This document shows positions 20,022 through 30,226 of a stretch of DNA of 64,000 nucleotides, in pieces; positions within the stretch are counted from its first letter, which is position 1, and every line of letters starts with the position of its first letter. The position numbers were made by a program, and so were the translations under genes. The notes under the pieces are model-generated. The model was given only the letters and a program-made list of their open reading frames with translations. It was not told the origin of the DNA and did no database searches. The DNA is from Mycoplasma sp. 2045 (lineage in GTDB: Bacteria; Bacillota_I; Bacilli_A; Mycoplasmatales; Metamycoplasmataceae): contig NZ_CP102083.1 of the NCBI RefSeq assembly GCF_024582715.1, positions 372,001 through 436,000 of the forward strand, read 5' to 3'.

Positions 20022-21317
20022 TTATTGTAATTTAGCAATAATAATTTTGTTTTCAACTTTTTCTTTATTGAATTTGTATCCTTGTTTAAGTTCGTTAACT
20101 AATTCAACATCGATTGGGTTTGATGAATATAATGTGAATAATACATCACCTTTTTTAACTTCTTCATTTGTTTTCTTGTTCAATGTAATTCCAGCTTCAT
20201 TGTCAATGCTGTCTTCTTTTGTTTTTCTTCCAGCACCTAATTTCATTGAAACAATACCAAATGTTAAAGCGTCAAAGATTTCTAAGTATCCTTCGTTTTC
20301 TGAAATAACTTCTAATTTGTATTTAGGATTTCAGAATGTAGGTGATTTAAGAGCTTCTACATCACCATGTTGTACTCTTACAAATTCATAGAATTTTTCA
20401 AGAGCTTTTCCGTTTTTAATAACTTCATCAACCATTTTAAGTGCTTCATCGTGTGATTTAGCAATTTTAGCTTGTTCTAAAATTGTTGCACAAGATGAGT
20501 AAACTAATTCATTGAAATCTTCAGGCCCTTTTCCTTCAAGAGTTCTAATAGCTTCAAGAACCTCGTTTTTGTTACCAATTTCACGACCAATTGGTCTTGA
20601 CATATTTGTAATTTCAGCTCTTGTGTCTACATTAAGTTCTTTACCAATGCTAATCATTGTTTCAGCTAATGCAATAGCGCTTTTTTCATTTTTCATAAAA
20701 GCACCATTTCCACATTTAACATCAAGCAAGATAGCATTTGAACCTGTTGCTAATTTTTTAGACATAATAGATGAAGCAATAAGTGGAATAGATTCAACTG
20801 TTGCTGTAACATCTCTTAATGCATATAATTTTTTGTCAGCTGGAACAAGTGATGCAGATTGTCCAATAACTGCAATACCGTGTTCTTTAACTTGTTCGAT
20901 AAATTCTTTTTCTGATAATTCAACTGTGAAACCTGGAATTGTTTCCAATTTATCGATAGTTCCACCTGTGTGTCCAAGTCCTCTACCACTCATTTTAGCA
21001 ACTGGAGCTCCTAAAGCAGCAACGATTGGTCCTACTGCTAAAGTTGTTTTATCTCCAATCCCACCTGTTGAGTGTTTGTCAACTTTAATACCAGGAATAG
21101 CTGATAAGTTCATAACTTCACCAGAATGCATCATATATTTTGTCATTGTTGCAATTTCTCTTGAGTTCATTCCATTGAACATAACTGCCATTAAGAATGC
21201 ACTCATTTGGTAATCTGGTGCTTCACCTCTAACGTATGAATTAATTAAAAATTCAATTTCTTCATTTGTTAGTTCGTGATTTAAACGTTTTTTCTCAATA
21301 ATATCTACTACACGCAT
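20022..21317 (-). CDS. deoA: Pyrimidine-nucleoside / thymidine phosphorylase
   Basis: This 431-aa enzyme cleaves thymidine, deoxyuridine or uridine with phosphate to base and (deoxy)ribose-1-phosphate. Motifs: VDIIEKKR at the start, VDKHSTGGIGDKTTL at about residue 79 (phosphate and substrate binding), KMSGRGLGHTGGTIDKLE at about 106, and LDVKCGNGAFMK at about 190. One Trp codon is TGA (FW in the C-terminal third). The start is 1 nt downstream of the deoD stop, so the genes are tightly coupled. It supplies pentose for energy and bases for salvage. Confidence 0.95.
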
Positions 21318-21318
21318 A

Positions 21319-22023
21319 TTATTTTGCTAATTCTAAAGCAATCTCCATCATTTTTGTAAATGCTGTTTGACGTTCTTCAGCTGATGTTTCTTCGTGTGTA
21401 ATTAAGTTATCTGAAATTGTTAGTAAACAAGCAGCTTCTTTTCCTGTAGCTTCAGCATTTGTGAATAATGCAAATGATTCCATTTCAACACAAACTGATT
21501 GTGTTTCTTCAATTCTTTGTTCAAGTGGAACAACTGAGTAGAATATATCTGATGAATGTACTCTTCCTTCAGTAATTTTTGTTCCTTGAGAAGCAGCAAT
21601 AGCTTTAATTTCTTCGTTTAATTTTGCTGAAGGTAATGAAATGTTTCCTTCTTTTCCTAAAGCAATTCTTCTAAATGCGTCAGCGTCAGCAAAAGCTTCC
21701 GATGCTAAAACAACTTCGTAAAGTCCTAAGTCAGCTTTGTATGATCCAGCTGAACCAATTCTAATAATTCTATCTACATCATAAAATTTGAATAATTCGT
21801 ATGAGTAAATCCCGATTGAAGGACATCCCATTCCACTAGCTGCTACAGTGATTGGTCTTCCTTTGTATGTACCTGTGTACATAAACATATTTCTAACTGT
21901 ATTAACTAATTTGAACCCTTCATCTAAGTATGTTTCAGCAATAAATTTTGCTCTTAATGGGTCACCTGGCATAATAACTGTTTTAGCTATTTCGCCTTTT
22001 TTAGCGTGAATGTGTGGTGTCAT
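21319..22023 (-). CDS. deoD: Purine-nucleoside phosphorylase (DeoD type)
   Basis: This 234-aa hexameric-type PNP has MTPHIHAKKGEIAKTVIMPG at its N-terminus, the PGDPLRAKFIAE phosphate-site motif near residue 20, GMGCPSIGIY at about 63, RIGSAGSY at about 86, VEMESFALF at about 177 and the catalytic Asp in TISDNL at about 201. It cleaves purine (deoxy)nucleosides. It is the first gene of the operon, with a strong AGGAGG site 6 nt before the ATG. Confidence 0.96.
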   Translation of the reverse strand: MTPHIHAKKGEIAKTVIMPGDPLRAKFIAETYLDEGFKLVNTVRNMFMYTGTYKGRPITVAASGMGCPSIGIYSYELFKFYDVDRIIRIGSAGSYKADLGLYEVVLASEAFADADAFRRIALGKEGNISLPSAKLNEEIKAIAASQGTKITEGRVHSSDIFYSVVPLEQRIEETQSVCVEMESFALFTNAEATGKEAACLLTISDNLITHEETSAEERQTAFTKMMEIALELAK

Positions 22024-22077
22024 TTTTTCCTCCTAAATTTAATAAATTAAAAACATCAAAATATTAAGTATGATGTG

Positions 22078-22091
22078 GACTATTTTTAGTC
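22078..22091. promoter_or_regulatory. Short inverted repeat upstream of deoD
   Basis: GACTA-TTTT-TAGTC lies about 55-68 nt before the deoD start and overlaps a TTGACT that could act as -35. It is a possible operator. The rest of the 281-nt gap to the tsaC-type gene holds only a terminator and AT-rich sequence. Confidence 0.3.
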
Positions 22092-22160
22092 AAAAATATT
22101 TTAACACTTAAAACAAAAAGTTAAAAGAATTATTAATAATATATTATTAATAAGGAAAAT

Positions 22161-22188
22161 AAAAAAGTTAGTCAAGCAGACTAACTAA
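22161..22188 (-). terminator. Rho-independent terminator of the Sua5/YrdC gene
   Basis: Minus-strand stem AGTTAGTC / GACTAACT with a 5-nt loop and T6, 117 nt after the stop codon. Confidence 0.7.
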
Positions 22189-22304
22189 AATATGCACAAA
22201 ATAATTTCATATATAAATTCATTTAATGGAAGCAGTTATTATAAAATGCAAACCAAAAACAAAACTTTGACAAAAGTTCTATTTTTGAGTTTTTTACAGA
22301 CATT

Positions 22305-22775
22305 TTAACGTCTAATAGTTTCTCTAGTATCTAAATTATAAATTGTACTTGGCGTTCCTGTTCCTTCACAGAAGTCAATAACATTTTGGATCATTGGGAA
22401 TTGTGTTTTAGCTTCTTCTAAAGTTTTCGCAGCTGGTTGTCCTGATAAATTAGCACTTGTTAAATACATTGGACCATTTTTGATTAAGAATTCTTGAAAC
22501 GCTTTGCAAGCTGGCATTCTGAAACCTTGATCATTTACAATAATTGTATTTGCTCCAGGTCATTTATGAATAGCAAATGCATTTGCTTCTTCATTTCATT
22601 GCGCAAATCCTTGAGCTTGTTCCAATGAACCTACAACAATTACCATCTTTTTATCTAATGGTCTTTGTTTGAGTTCATAAAGTGCTTCTAATGTTTCAAG
22701 AGAAACAAAACCACCAAGTCCAGGTACAGTATCTGTAGATACTAGGAAAATATCTTTATATTTTGATCTTTCCAT
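22305..22775 (-). CDS. tsaC: Threonylcarbamoyl-AMP synthase (Sua5/YrdC/TsaC)
   Basis: This 156-aa YrdC-domain protein makes threonylcarbamoyl-AMP for the t6A modification of ANN-decoding tRNAs. Motifs: STDTVPGLG near residue 13 (the usual PTDT-yGL), LYELKQRPLDKKMVI at about 32-46 (K-R-P pattern), WPGANTIIV at about 73 and LTSANLSGQPA at about 105. The short length means the C-terminal Sua5 extension is missing, as in TsaC. An alternative is a YciO-type paralogue, but the STDT/KRP/SANLSG set favours TsaC. It is divergent from mutM across a perfect inverted repeat. Confidence 0.85.
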
Positions 22776-22781
22776 ATTTTA

Positions 22782-22804
22782 ATTTTACTCTTATAGAGTA
22801 AAAT
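22782..22804. promoter_or_regulatory. Perfect 9-bp inverted repeat between tsaC and mutM
   Basis: ATTTTACTC-TTATA-GAGTAAAAT lies 7 nt upstream of the tsaC start codon and about 70 nt before mutM. It is a possible operator, or a structural part of the tsaC promoter. Confidence 0.4.
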
Positions 22805-22874
22805 ATATATACTAAATTAAATTTTTTTTAAATTTATTTAAAAAACTTTTAACCCTAAAAAAATGGAGGTAAAA

Positions 22875-23729
22875 ATGCCAGAATACCCTGAAGTGACTAT
22901 AATCACAGAACAATTAAATAAAAAAATATTAAACAAAACTATCAAAAATGTACAAATTAATGTTTCTAAAATTATTAAAAATGTACCTTTGGATGAGTTT
23001 GTAAAATCAGTTACTGATAAGAAAATTATCCAAATTCAAAACTATGGTAAATTCATCACAATTTATTTAGATGACAATTCTAAAATGGTTATCCATTTAA
23101 GAATGTCAGGTATGTTTTATGTTGTAGAACAACAACATTTAGCCGACTTAAAGAAAATGGTAAATCATATAATTGTTGAATTTTATTTATCTGACAACTT
23201 ATGTTTTGTTTTTGTTGACCCAAGAATGTTCGGATCAATTGAATACTTTGCAAACACTGATAAAAGAAGTGTTTATGAAATTAAAAAGTTAGCTAAGTTA
23301 CCTAAAGATGTAGATGTTGATGCTTTATACGAAAAATTGCAAAGAAAAAACATTTCAATTAAAGCTGCATTACTAGATCAACAACTTGTTTTAGGTATTG
23401 GTAACATTTATGCAGATGAATCTTTATTTGCATCTAAAATTTACCCAATGACTAAATGTAACAAAGTAACTAAAGAACAACTTAAGGAACTTTTAAAAAA
23501 TGCGCAAATCATTATGGATGACAGTATCAAAGCAGGTGGCAGCACAGTTCACACTTATGCGTCAGTTAATGGTGTAGTTGGACATTATCAAAACTATTTA
23601 AGAGTTTATAGCAGAGCTAATAAACGTTGCTTAGTATGTAAAGAAGGAATTGTTCAAAAAGTTAAATTAGACTTTAAACCAAATGGGAGAGGAACATCAT
23701 TCTGTCCTGTTTGTCAAAAAGAACAATAA
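22875..23729 (+). CDS. mutM: Formamidopyrimidine-DNA glycosylase
   Basis: This 284-aa base-excision enzyme removes 8-oxoguanine and Fapy lesions. The ATG at 22875 is chosen because the catalytic residue is the Pro after Met (PEYPEV), and a GGAGGT site precedes it; the ATG at 22863 would bury that Pro. Other motifs: MVIHLRMSGMFYV near residue 70, DPRMFGSIE at about 115, GIGNIYADESLF at about 170, and a C-terminal zinc finger with CLVC and CPVC pairs. A single base separates its stop from the next gene. Confidence 0.95.
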   Translation: MPEYPEVTIITEQLNKKILNKTIKNVQINVSKIIKNVPLDEFVKSVTDKKIIQIQNYGKFITIYLDDNSKMVIHLRMSGMFYVVEQQHLADLKKMVNHIIVEFYLSDNLCFVFVDPRMFGSIEYFANTDKRSVYEIKKLAKLPKDVDVDALYEKLQRKNISIKAALLDQQLVLGIGNIYADESLFASKIYPMTKCNKVTKEQLKELLKNAQIIMDDSIKAGGSTVHTYASVNGVVGHYQNYLRVYSRANKRCLVCKEGIVQKVKLDFKPNGRGTSFCPVCQKEQ

Positions 23730-23730
23730 G

Positions 23731-24267
23731 ATGAATAAAAAAAGTTTATTAATAGTAATAGATATGCTTAACGGTTTTGCTAAAGAAGGAAAATTATCTT
23801 CAAGTAGAATAAATAACATTATTCCTACTATAGAAGATATGTTGCAAAACTATGAGCATAATATTTTCATATGCGACCATCACTCTGAAGATGACTTGGA
23901 AATGAAAACTTATCCAATTCATTGTTTAGCCAATGATAAAGAATCACAAATAGTTCCTGAATTACAAGAATATGTTCAAAAAGTTTATTATAAAAATACT
24001 ACAAATGGTTTTTACGATATTCCAATGAACTTATGAGATCAATATGATGAATTTGTGCTTGTGGGCTGTTGCACAGATATTTGTGTTATGCAACTTGCTT
24101 TAAGTTTAAAAATTTACTTGAATAAAATAAATTCAGATAAAAAAGTCATAGTTTATTCAAATGCAACTGATACATATGATGCTCCAGAACATAATGGAGA
24201 TAAATTCCACAACTTTGCTCTAGACATAATGAAAAACGCAGGAATTAAAATTAGAGTATGAGAGTAG
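23731..24267 (+). CDS. Nicotinamidase-like cysteine hydrolase
   Basis: This 178-aa isochorismatase-fold protein has the catalytic triad Asp11 (LIVIDMLNGF), Lys88 (VYYKNTTNGF) and Cys118 (CCTDICVMQ). Metal-site residues typical of nicotinamidase are Asp49 and His51 (ICDHHSED) and His64 (YPIHC). Together these favour PncA-type deamidation of nicotinamide in NAD salvage; another amidase specificity is possible. It is linked to mutM (1-nt gap) and overlaps the Smr gene by 10 nt. Confidence 0.8.
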
Positions 24268-24593
24268 TTGATTTACACGGTTTATTAGCTGAAGAGGCAC
24301 TAATTGTAATTACAAACAATTTGTTTGATTATAAAACTGGTAAAGTTGATCAAATTATGTTCATCACTGGTAAAGGTACTGGTATTTTAAAAACTACATT
24401 AGAAAACTACTTACATTCTAATAATATTAGATACTCTATTTTTAATGACGATGGAGCTTATTTAATAAATAGATTCAATGAACCATATTCAACATATGAC
24501 TATGATTCATATGAAGACGATGAAGAATTTTCAATGTCACCATTAGATCTAGATAATTTATTTAATAACTTCAAGAACGAAGAAGAAGAATAA
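24258..24593 (+). CDS. Smr domain protein
   Basis: This 111-aa protein consists of the small MutS-related domain: VVDLHGLLAEEAL at residues 3-15 and GKGTGILKTTLENYL at about 46-60, the two motifs that define Smr nucleases. The last ~35 residues are an acidic tail (EDDEEF, NEEEE). Stand-alone Smr proteins can nick DNA or cleave RNA at stalled ribosomes; which applies here is unknown. Its start overlaps the upstream hydrolase gene. Confidence 0.85.
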   Translation: MRVVDLHGLLAEEALIVITNNLFDYKTGKVDQIMFITGKGTGILKTTLENYLHSNNIRYSIFNDDGAYLINRFNEPYSTYDYDSYEDDEEFSMSPLDLDNLFNNFKNEEEE

Positions 24594-24663
24594 ATTGCTT
24601 TAAATTTAGATTTATCAGGATTATCAAAATCTAAATAAAGCAGGAAAATACACTTAATAATTG

Positions 24664-24707
24664 ACCACTAGTTAAAGACTTTTGAGTCTATGTCCTAGTG
24701 GTTTTTG
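24664..24707 (+). terminator. Rho-independent terminator
   Basis: Outer stem ACCACTAG / CTAGTGGT with an inner stem (AGACT / AGTCT) and a T5 tail, closing the mutM operon. Confidence 0.75.
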
Positions 24708-24755
24708 TATTTTGTAGCTTCAAAATATTAAATTTAGCAAATAGGAAACAAAAGG

Positions 24756-24786
24756 TATAATTATTTAACTTATTTATAAGTTAAAT
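24756..24786 (+). promoter_or_regulatory. -10 plus leader dyad of the P-type ATPase gene
   Basis: TATAAT at 24756-24761 is followed at once by a near-perfect palindrome, ATTTAACTTAT...ATAAGTTAAAT (24763-24786). The dyad would start at the transcription start, so it may be an operator or a 5' hairpin. AAAGGAG precedes the ATG at 24807. Confidence 0.45.
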
Positions 24787-24806
24787 TAAATAAGAAAGGA
24801 GAAAAA

Positions 24807-27578
24807 ATGGAAAACTTAACACAAACTGATTTAAAACTTGGTTTAAGTTCTGAGGAAGCACTTAAAAGAAATCAACAATTTGGTTTAAACACAATTGAAA
24901 CTAAAAAGAAAAAGAATATCTTTTTAATTTTCTTAAATCAATTTAAAGATTTTATGATCATCATTCTTTTAATTGCTGCTGCATTTAGTTTTGGTGTTAC
25001 TATTTGAGAACACGTTGATGGTAGATTAAAAACAACTAGTGAAATCGTTATTGCATATATTGAACCATTCATCATTTTAGTAGTTGTAGCACTTAACTCT
25101 ATGCTTGGAACTTATCAGGAAATCAAGAGTGATCAAGCTGTAGCTGCATTAGCTAAATCTAATGAGCTTATGGCTAAAGTTATAAGAGATGGAAAAACAG
25201 TTGTTATTCCATCATCACAAGTTACAATTGGTGATTTAATTGTAGTTGAAGCTGGAGATTACATCTCTGCTGATGCTGAATTAGTTGAATCTTACTCACT
25301 TAGTGTAGTTGAATCATCATTAACTGGTGAATCGCTTGCTGTAGATAAAAAAGTTGGAACTATTGAAAACATTGAATCTTTACCATTAGGTGATAGATAC
25401 AATCAAATTTACTCAAGTACATATGTTGTAAATGGTAGAGCGATCGCACTTGTAAAAGCAATTGGTGCTAACACAGAAATCGGAAAGATCAACTCATCTA
25501 TCCAAGAACAAGAAGTTCAACTTTCGCCATTACAAATTAAATTAAACAAATTAAGTAAAATCTTCGGAATTGCTGGTGTTGTATTATTGTTCTTAACAAC
25601 AATCTTACAAATTGTTTTAACAAACACAATTTCAAACACTTGAGATGAACCTCAAGTGTACTCAAACGCTGTTGTTATTGGTATTTCACTTGCAGTAGCT
25701 GCAATTCCTGAGGGGTTAATTACTTTCACAACAGTTCTTTTAGCAATAGGTGTTTCAAGAATGACAAAACAAAATGCAATTATCAAAGCATTCCCTGTTG
25801 TTGAAACATTAGGTTCTACATCGATTATTTGTTCAGACAAAACAGGAACATTAACTGAAAACAAAATGACAGTTGTTAAATTCTTTGAAGCAGCTGATCC
25901 AAATAATAAAAACTTAGCTAAATCACAAACATTAGCATCATTTGTTGCTTGTTGTGATGCAGAAGTTACAAAACTTGAAAATGGTTACAACGAAGTTGGA
26001 GACCCTACTGAAACAGCTATCTTAAGATTTGGACTTGAAAATAACAATTCAAAAGATAGTTTCTATTCTAGATACAAAAAGATTTCTTCACTTCCATTTG
26101 ATAGTGACAGAAAAACAATGTCAGTATTAATCGAAACACCTGAAGGTGGTAGAGTAATGATTACAAAAGGTGCTCCTGATGTAATCTTAGCTAAATCAAA
26201 AAACAAAGCTGATGAATATTCACACATCAATGAACAATGATCAAACGATTCAATCAGAGTTATTGCTGTTGGATACAAAAAAATGAAACCTGATACAACT
26301 TCAATTAGTGTTGAAGATGAAAATGATTTAGTATTCTTAGGATTAATTGGAATGATTGATCCACCTAGAGCTTCAGTTAAAGCTTCAATTGAAGAAGCTA
26401 CTGCAGCTGGAATTAAAACAGTTATGATTACAGGTGATCACTTAACAACTGCTATTTCAATTGCAAAAAGCTTATCAATTTTCAAAGATGGAGATATTGC
26501 AATTGATGGAAAACAATTAGCAGAAATGAGTGATGAACAATTATTAGAACAAGTTAAAAACATTTCTGTATATGCTCGTGTAAATCCATCTGATAAATTA
26601 CGTATTGTTAAAGCTTGACAAGCACACAATCAAGTTGTTGCTATGACAGGAGACGGTGTTAATGATGCTCCTGCTCTTAAAGCAGCCGACGTTGGTTGTG
26701 CAATGGGAATTACAGGAACAGATGTTTCTAAACAAGCTGCTGATGTTATTTTAACTGATGACAACTTTAACACCATTGTGCATGCTGTAAAAAGTGGTAG
26801 AGAAACATTCGACAGAATTAAAACAGTTATCTTAAACTTACTTATTTCTTCATTAACAGAAATTATTGTTATGTTATTTGGTTTATTCATCTTTAGATTT
26901 ATTTTTAAAGATGCAATCAATACAGCTGAATTTATTGTTCTTACAGCTGCACAATTATTATGAATTAACCTTCTTACACACGGACTTCCTGCTATTGCAC
27001 TTGGAATGGTACCAAATGAAGAAGATGTTATGAAACGTAAACCATTTAATAAAAATGATAGTATCTTCGCAAATGGAATGGGTATTAGTTTGATTATCCA
27101 AAGTTCAATCTTAGGACTTGTATCATTACTTTCATACTTATTTGTTGGGCTATATGCTCAATCACAAGGTATTAAAGGTGAATGATTTGTAAAACTCACA
27201 TCTTCTGCTACATTCATTACATTAGGTATTGGTTCAAGTATTAACTCACTTAACCTAATGTCTTCAAAAAGCATTTTTGTAACAAACATTAAAAAATACT
27301 ACTTAGTTTACTTAGCTTCAGCATTTAGCTTTATCTGTGTTGTTGCTTCAGCATTCATCCCTGGACTTGCTTCAGTGTTTGGAAATGTTGATATTGTTGA
27401 GTTTGTAAATGATGCAAAATTAATTGATTTAAAAGCATCATACTCAGTTGTTTACTGATTAATTCCATTATTGCTTGGATTTGTGCTTACAATTTCATTT
27501 GAATTCTACAAACTTTACAAATTTGTTAAATTTAACCCTAACAATCACATCAAAGCTAAATTAGCAAAGAAAAACTAA
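24807..27578 (+). CDS. P-type calcium-transporting ATPase (SERCA/PMR1-like)
   Basis: This 923-aa P2A-type ATPase has an N-terminal cation-ATPase domain ([17 protein letters not shown]), paired helices, the actuator SSLTGES near residue 175, and the membrane-4 AIPEGL motif typical of Ca2+ pumps at about 297. The phosphorylation site [13 protein letters not shown] is at about 341, nucleotide binding [10 protein letters not shown] at about 430 with KGAPDVIL, and the hinge [10 protein letters not shown] at about 614. About ten membrane helices are predicted. It should extrude Ca2+ (or Mn2+) from the cytoplasm with ATP. Several Trp codons are TGA. It has its own promoter, and an IS3-family element follows directly. 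Confidence 0.93.
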
Positions 27579-27618
27579 TTACCTTACAAATCATATAAAC
27601 AGTTAAATTAATCAGTTT

Positions 27619-28944
27619 AAACTAGGACAAGTCTTATAGACAATTTATAAAAAACTCAAAGCATCTCAAGATTGTTGAGGTGTTTTTCAATTTAAAACAG
27701 ATTGAAATCTTTCATTGTTATATCATTCGATGTAATCTTTAATAATGTTTTTGAGTTTATCAAAGCAAATTGTTTTGTAATTTACAAAGTTTAAACACTC
27801 AGATTTGATGTTTGAAAAGAAATATTCAACTTCCCTATTATCCAATGAATTTCCGACCCTACCCATAGATACATTTCCATTGTTTTTTGCAACTACATCA
27901 AGATATTTAGATGATGAATATTGAAATCCGTGATCTGAATGAAGAATTCAAGGTTTTTTAAACTTGATATCCTTGATGTGTGAAATAACTAAATCTGTAT
28001 CATTTCTTCTTGATAAGTTTCAATTCAAAATTTTCTTTGTTTTATGATGTATTGCAACTGAAAGATAAACGTGATTTTCATCTATATCATTTGGTGCTTT
28101 TATATATGAAACATCTGTTGCAATAATATTATTTGTAATTCCGTTGTAATCTCTATTTACAAGATCTTTAATCTTAACATTTGTATTCTTGATTTCTCTG
28201 ACTTTTCGTTTTGGTCTAACTACACAAATTAGATTTAATTTGTTCATTATTCTTCCTAATGTTCTGTAATTTATGTCTATTTTATATACTTTTAGTATAT
28301 AAATGCTCAATCTTCAACGACCAAAACGACCTTTATTTTCATAAAAGGCCTTTTTGACAATTGAATGTAATTCTTCATTTTCAGTCTTTTGAGAGACTTC
28401 TTTATCTAATTGCGAAATTTTCTTATAAAAAGTAGATTTTGGTATTCCTAAAAAATATATAAATTGTTTATTTGTAACAGAAGATGATTTCTTGATTTTG
28501 CTTCAATCAATTTCCATTTTATTATCTCTGAAAATTTCAATCATAATTTTTATGAATTCATTCTTTTGTTCATCAGTCATTTCTTCAATCATTGAATCAT
28601 CCGTTTCAATAGGTTTCTTTTTAGGTCTTCCAGAACCCTTCCCTTTTTTAGGGGCTGTTCCTGTTTTTGAAAATATTACATTTTCGTCTTTTTGATATTC
28701 TCTAAATTTATTTCAAATTCTACGTCTAACATTTTCTTTAAAGTAATCCTTATTATATTTTTCTGAAATATAAGATGCAAATTTGTATTCATATTCATTT
28801 GTGTATTCTCAATTTTCTATTCATTTGAATAGATCTAATCATTCATAATGTTTCAATTGTTTAGCCATTTGTAAAATCCTTTCTCTTATTGTAAACAAAA
28901 AGTAGACATTTTTTATTTTCTGTCTACTTTTCTTGTCCTAGTTT
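27619..28944 (-). mobile_element. IS3-family insertion sequence, apparently complete
   Basis: The 1326-bp element has ends AAACTAGGACAAG (27619-27631) and CTTGTCCTAGTTT (28932-28944), a perfect 13-bp inverted repeat. AGTTT flanks both ends (27614-27618 and 28945-28949), which may be the target duplication, although part of it is also palindromic with the end. One transposase gene fills it. The inner part of the right end holds a second short dyad (GTAGACA / TGTCTAC). Confidence 0.85.
27645..28868 (-). CDS. IS3-family transposase, single ORF
   Basis: This 407-aa protein is continuous with TGA as Trp. Residues ~1-150 are a helix-turn-helix/coiled region (NVRRRIWNKFREYQK, SGRPKKK); residues ~150-215 are HTH_21-like (GIPKSTFYKKISQL, GRFGRWRLSIYIL). 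The integrase core follows, with catalytic residues in IATDVSYI (D), LHSDHGFQY (D) and NSLDNREVEYFFSNIKSE (E), and the usual C-terminal YNNERFQSVLNWKTPQQSW. OrfA and OrfB are fused in one frame rather than joined by frameshifting. No inactivating change is visible, so the element may be active. Confidence 0.9.
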
Positions 28945-29001
28945 AGTTTGACTGTTTTTTATTTTTTTTACAATTTTTGCATAATTTTGCATATTAGAGT
29001 A

Positions 29002-29031
29002 TAAAAAAACAGTACCATGTTAGTGATACTG
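29002..29031 (-). terminator. Terminator of the 288-aa surface protein gene
   Basis: Minus-strand imperfect stem CAGTATC / GGTACTG followed by T7. Confidence 0.65.
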
Positions 29032-29052
29032 AATTTTATTTAAATTAAATCA

Positions 29053-29919
29053 TTATTTGTTTTTGTTTTTTCTTCTAGCAGCAGTCGCAATGAAAATACC
29101 ACTTAAGAAGGCAATTAATGAACCAGCAACAACATATGGTCATACTAAGCGTGGAACTCTGTTAACTAATGATTTTTTAACAGCAGTTGTTAAAACATTA
29201 AGATCTTTGATTTTTGAAACATCAAGAGCTAATTGTTTCATATTTTTAACATCATCTGATTTTATGTCGCTTCTGTCTTTAAGTTGAATGTTGAAGTAAT
29301 CGTATGTTGTTAATAATTTTTTAAACTCATTTAAGTTAGCTAAATCTAATTGTTTAGCTGTTTTATTAAATTTGTATTCTGAAACTTTTGATGTTAAGTA
29401 GTCAACTAAGTCAAGTAAGTTTTGAGCTTTAGCAACTGCTTTTTCTCCAGATTCTTCTTTGTATGATTTTGAATTGAACATAGCAATTTTATTTTCAATT
29501 TGTTTTCTTAAAGCATTTGCTTTTTCAGTTCCATATGTACTTGCTAAGTATTGGTTTGTTAAGCTTTCTAACTCAGATACTTGTTCATCATAGTTAGCTT
29601 TGTTTAAAGCTTTAGCATCTTCAATAGCTTTTTGTAGTTCTTCAATTGATTTAGCAGATTTAATAGCTTCAGAAGCTTTGAATTTTTCTGAATCATATGG
29701 ATATGGTTCATCTGATAAGAATGATAAGTCGTTAAGTGATTTAACTGCTTCATTCTTTGTATCATTGAATTTCGTTCTTCCTTCAAGAGTATCAGTTTCA
29801 GGATTTGTAGTTGTTACAGTTTCAGTTGTTGCACTTACTGTTGTAAGTAAAGCAATTGGAGCTGTAACTCCTGCGCTTAAAGGTAAAAGAATTCATTTTT
29901 TCTTGTTTTTTAAGTTCAT
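29053..29919 (-). CDS. Small surface protein: signal peptide, C-terminal module and WPY anchor
   Basis: The protein is 288 aa. Residues 1-31 are a signal peptide (MNLKNKKKWILLPLSAG..., no Cys). Residues ~45-250 are helical and match the last ~215 residues of giant proteins A and C: SEKFKASEAIK, NKANYDEQVSELESLTNQYL, STYGTEKANALR, AKAQNLLDLVDYL, NYFNIQLKD and LNVLTTAVKKSL. It ends with VWPYVVAGSLIAFLSGIF and a basic tail ARRKNKNK, the same anchor type. It is therefore a minimal member of the family without Lipoprotein_17-like modules. It should be tethered to the membrane by its C-terminus with the module outside (inference). Its promoter carries an A17 tract. Confidence 0.8.
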
Positions 29920-30027
29920 AAAATTTCCTTTTTCAATAAATACTTAAGGAAGCTAAAAATATTAATTTTTAAGCTAGAAAAGCACTTATTTTATTCTTTT
30001 CTTTTTATAAGTCAAATATTCATATTA

Positions 30028-30085
30028 ATTATACTTATAAATATCATAAAAATCAACTTTGAAGCATCTTTTTTTTTTTTTTTTT
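30028..30085 (-). promoter_or_regulatory. Promoter with upstream A17 homopolymer tract
   Basis: Reading the minus strand: a run of 17 A (30085-30069), 12 nt, then -35-like TTGATT (30056-30051), exactly 17 nt, then TATAAT (30033-30028), with the ATG about 110 nt further and AAGGA before it. Homopolymer tracts of this length slip during replication, so promoter strength may vary. Confidence 0.6.
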
Positions 30086-30156
30086 ACAAAAATGCAATTT
30101 TTTACATATTTTACCTTAAATTTTACATTTATGAAATTTTTAGATTTTTAAAAAAT

Positions 30157-30192
30157 ACAAAAAAATCAGCACTATTTTTATCTAGTACTGAT
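30157..30192 (-). terminator. Terminator of giant gene A
   Basis: Minus-strand stem ATCAGTACTA / TAGTGCTGAT and T7; nearly identical hairpins follow genes B, C and E. Confidence 0.85.
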
Positions 30193-30226
30193 TGATTTTG
30201 ATTGTTTATTAAACTTAGTTAAATTC

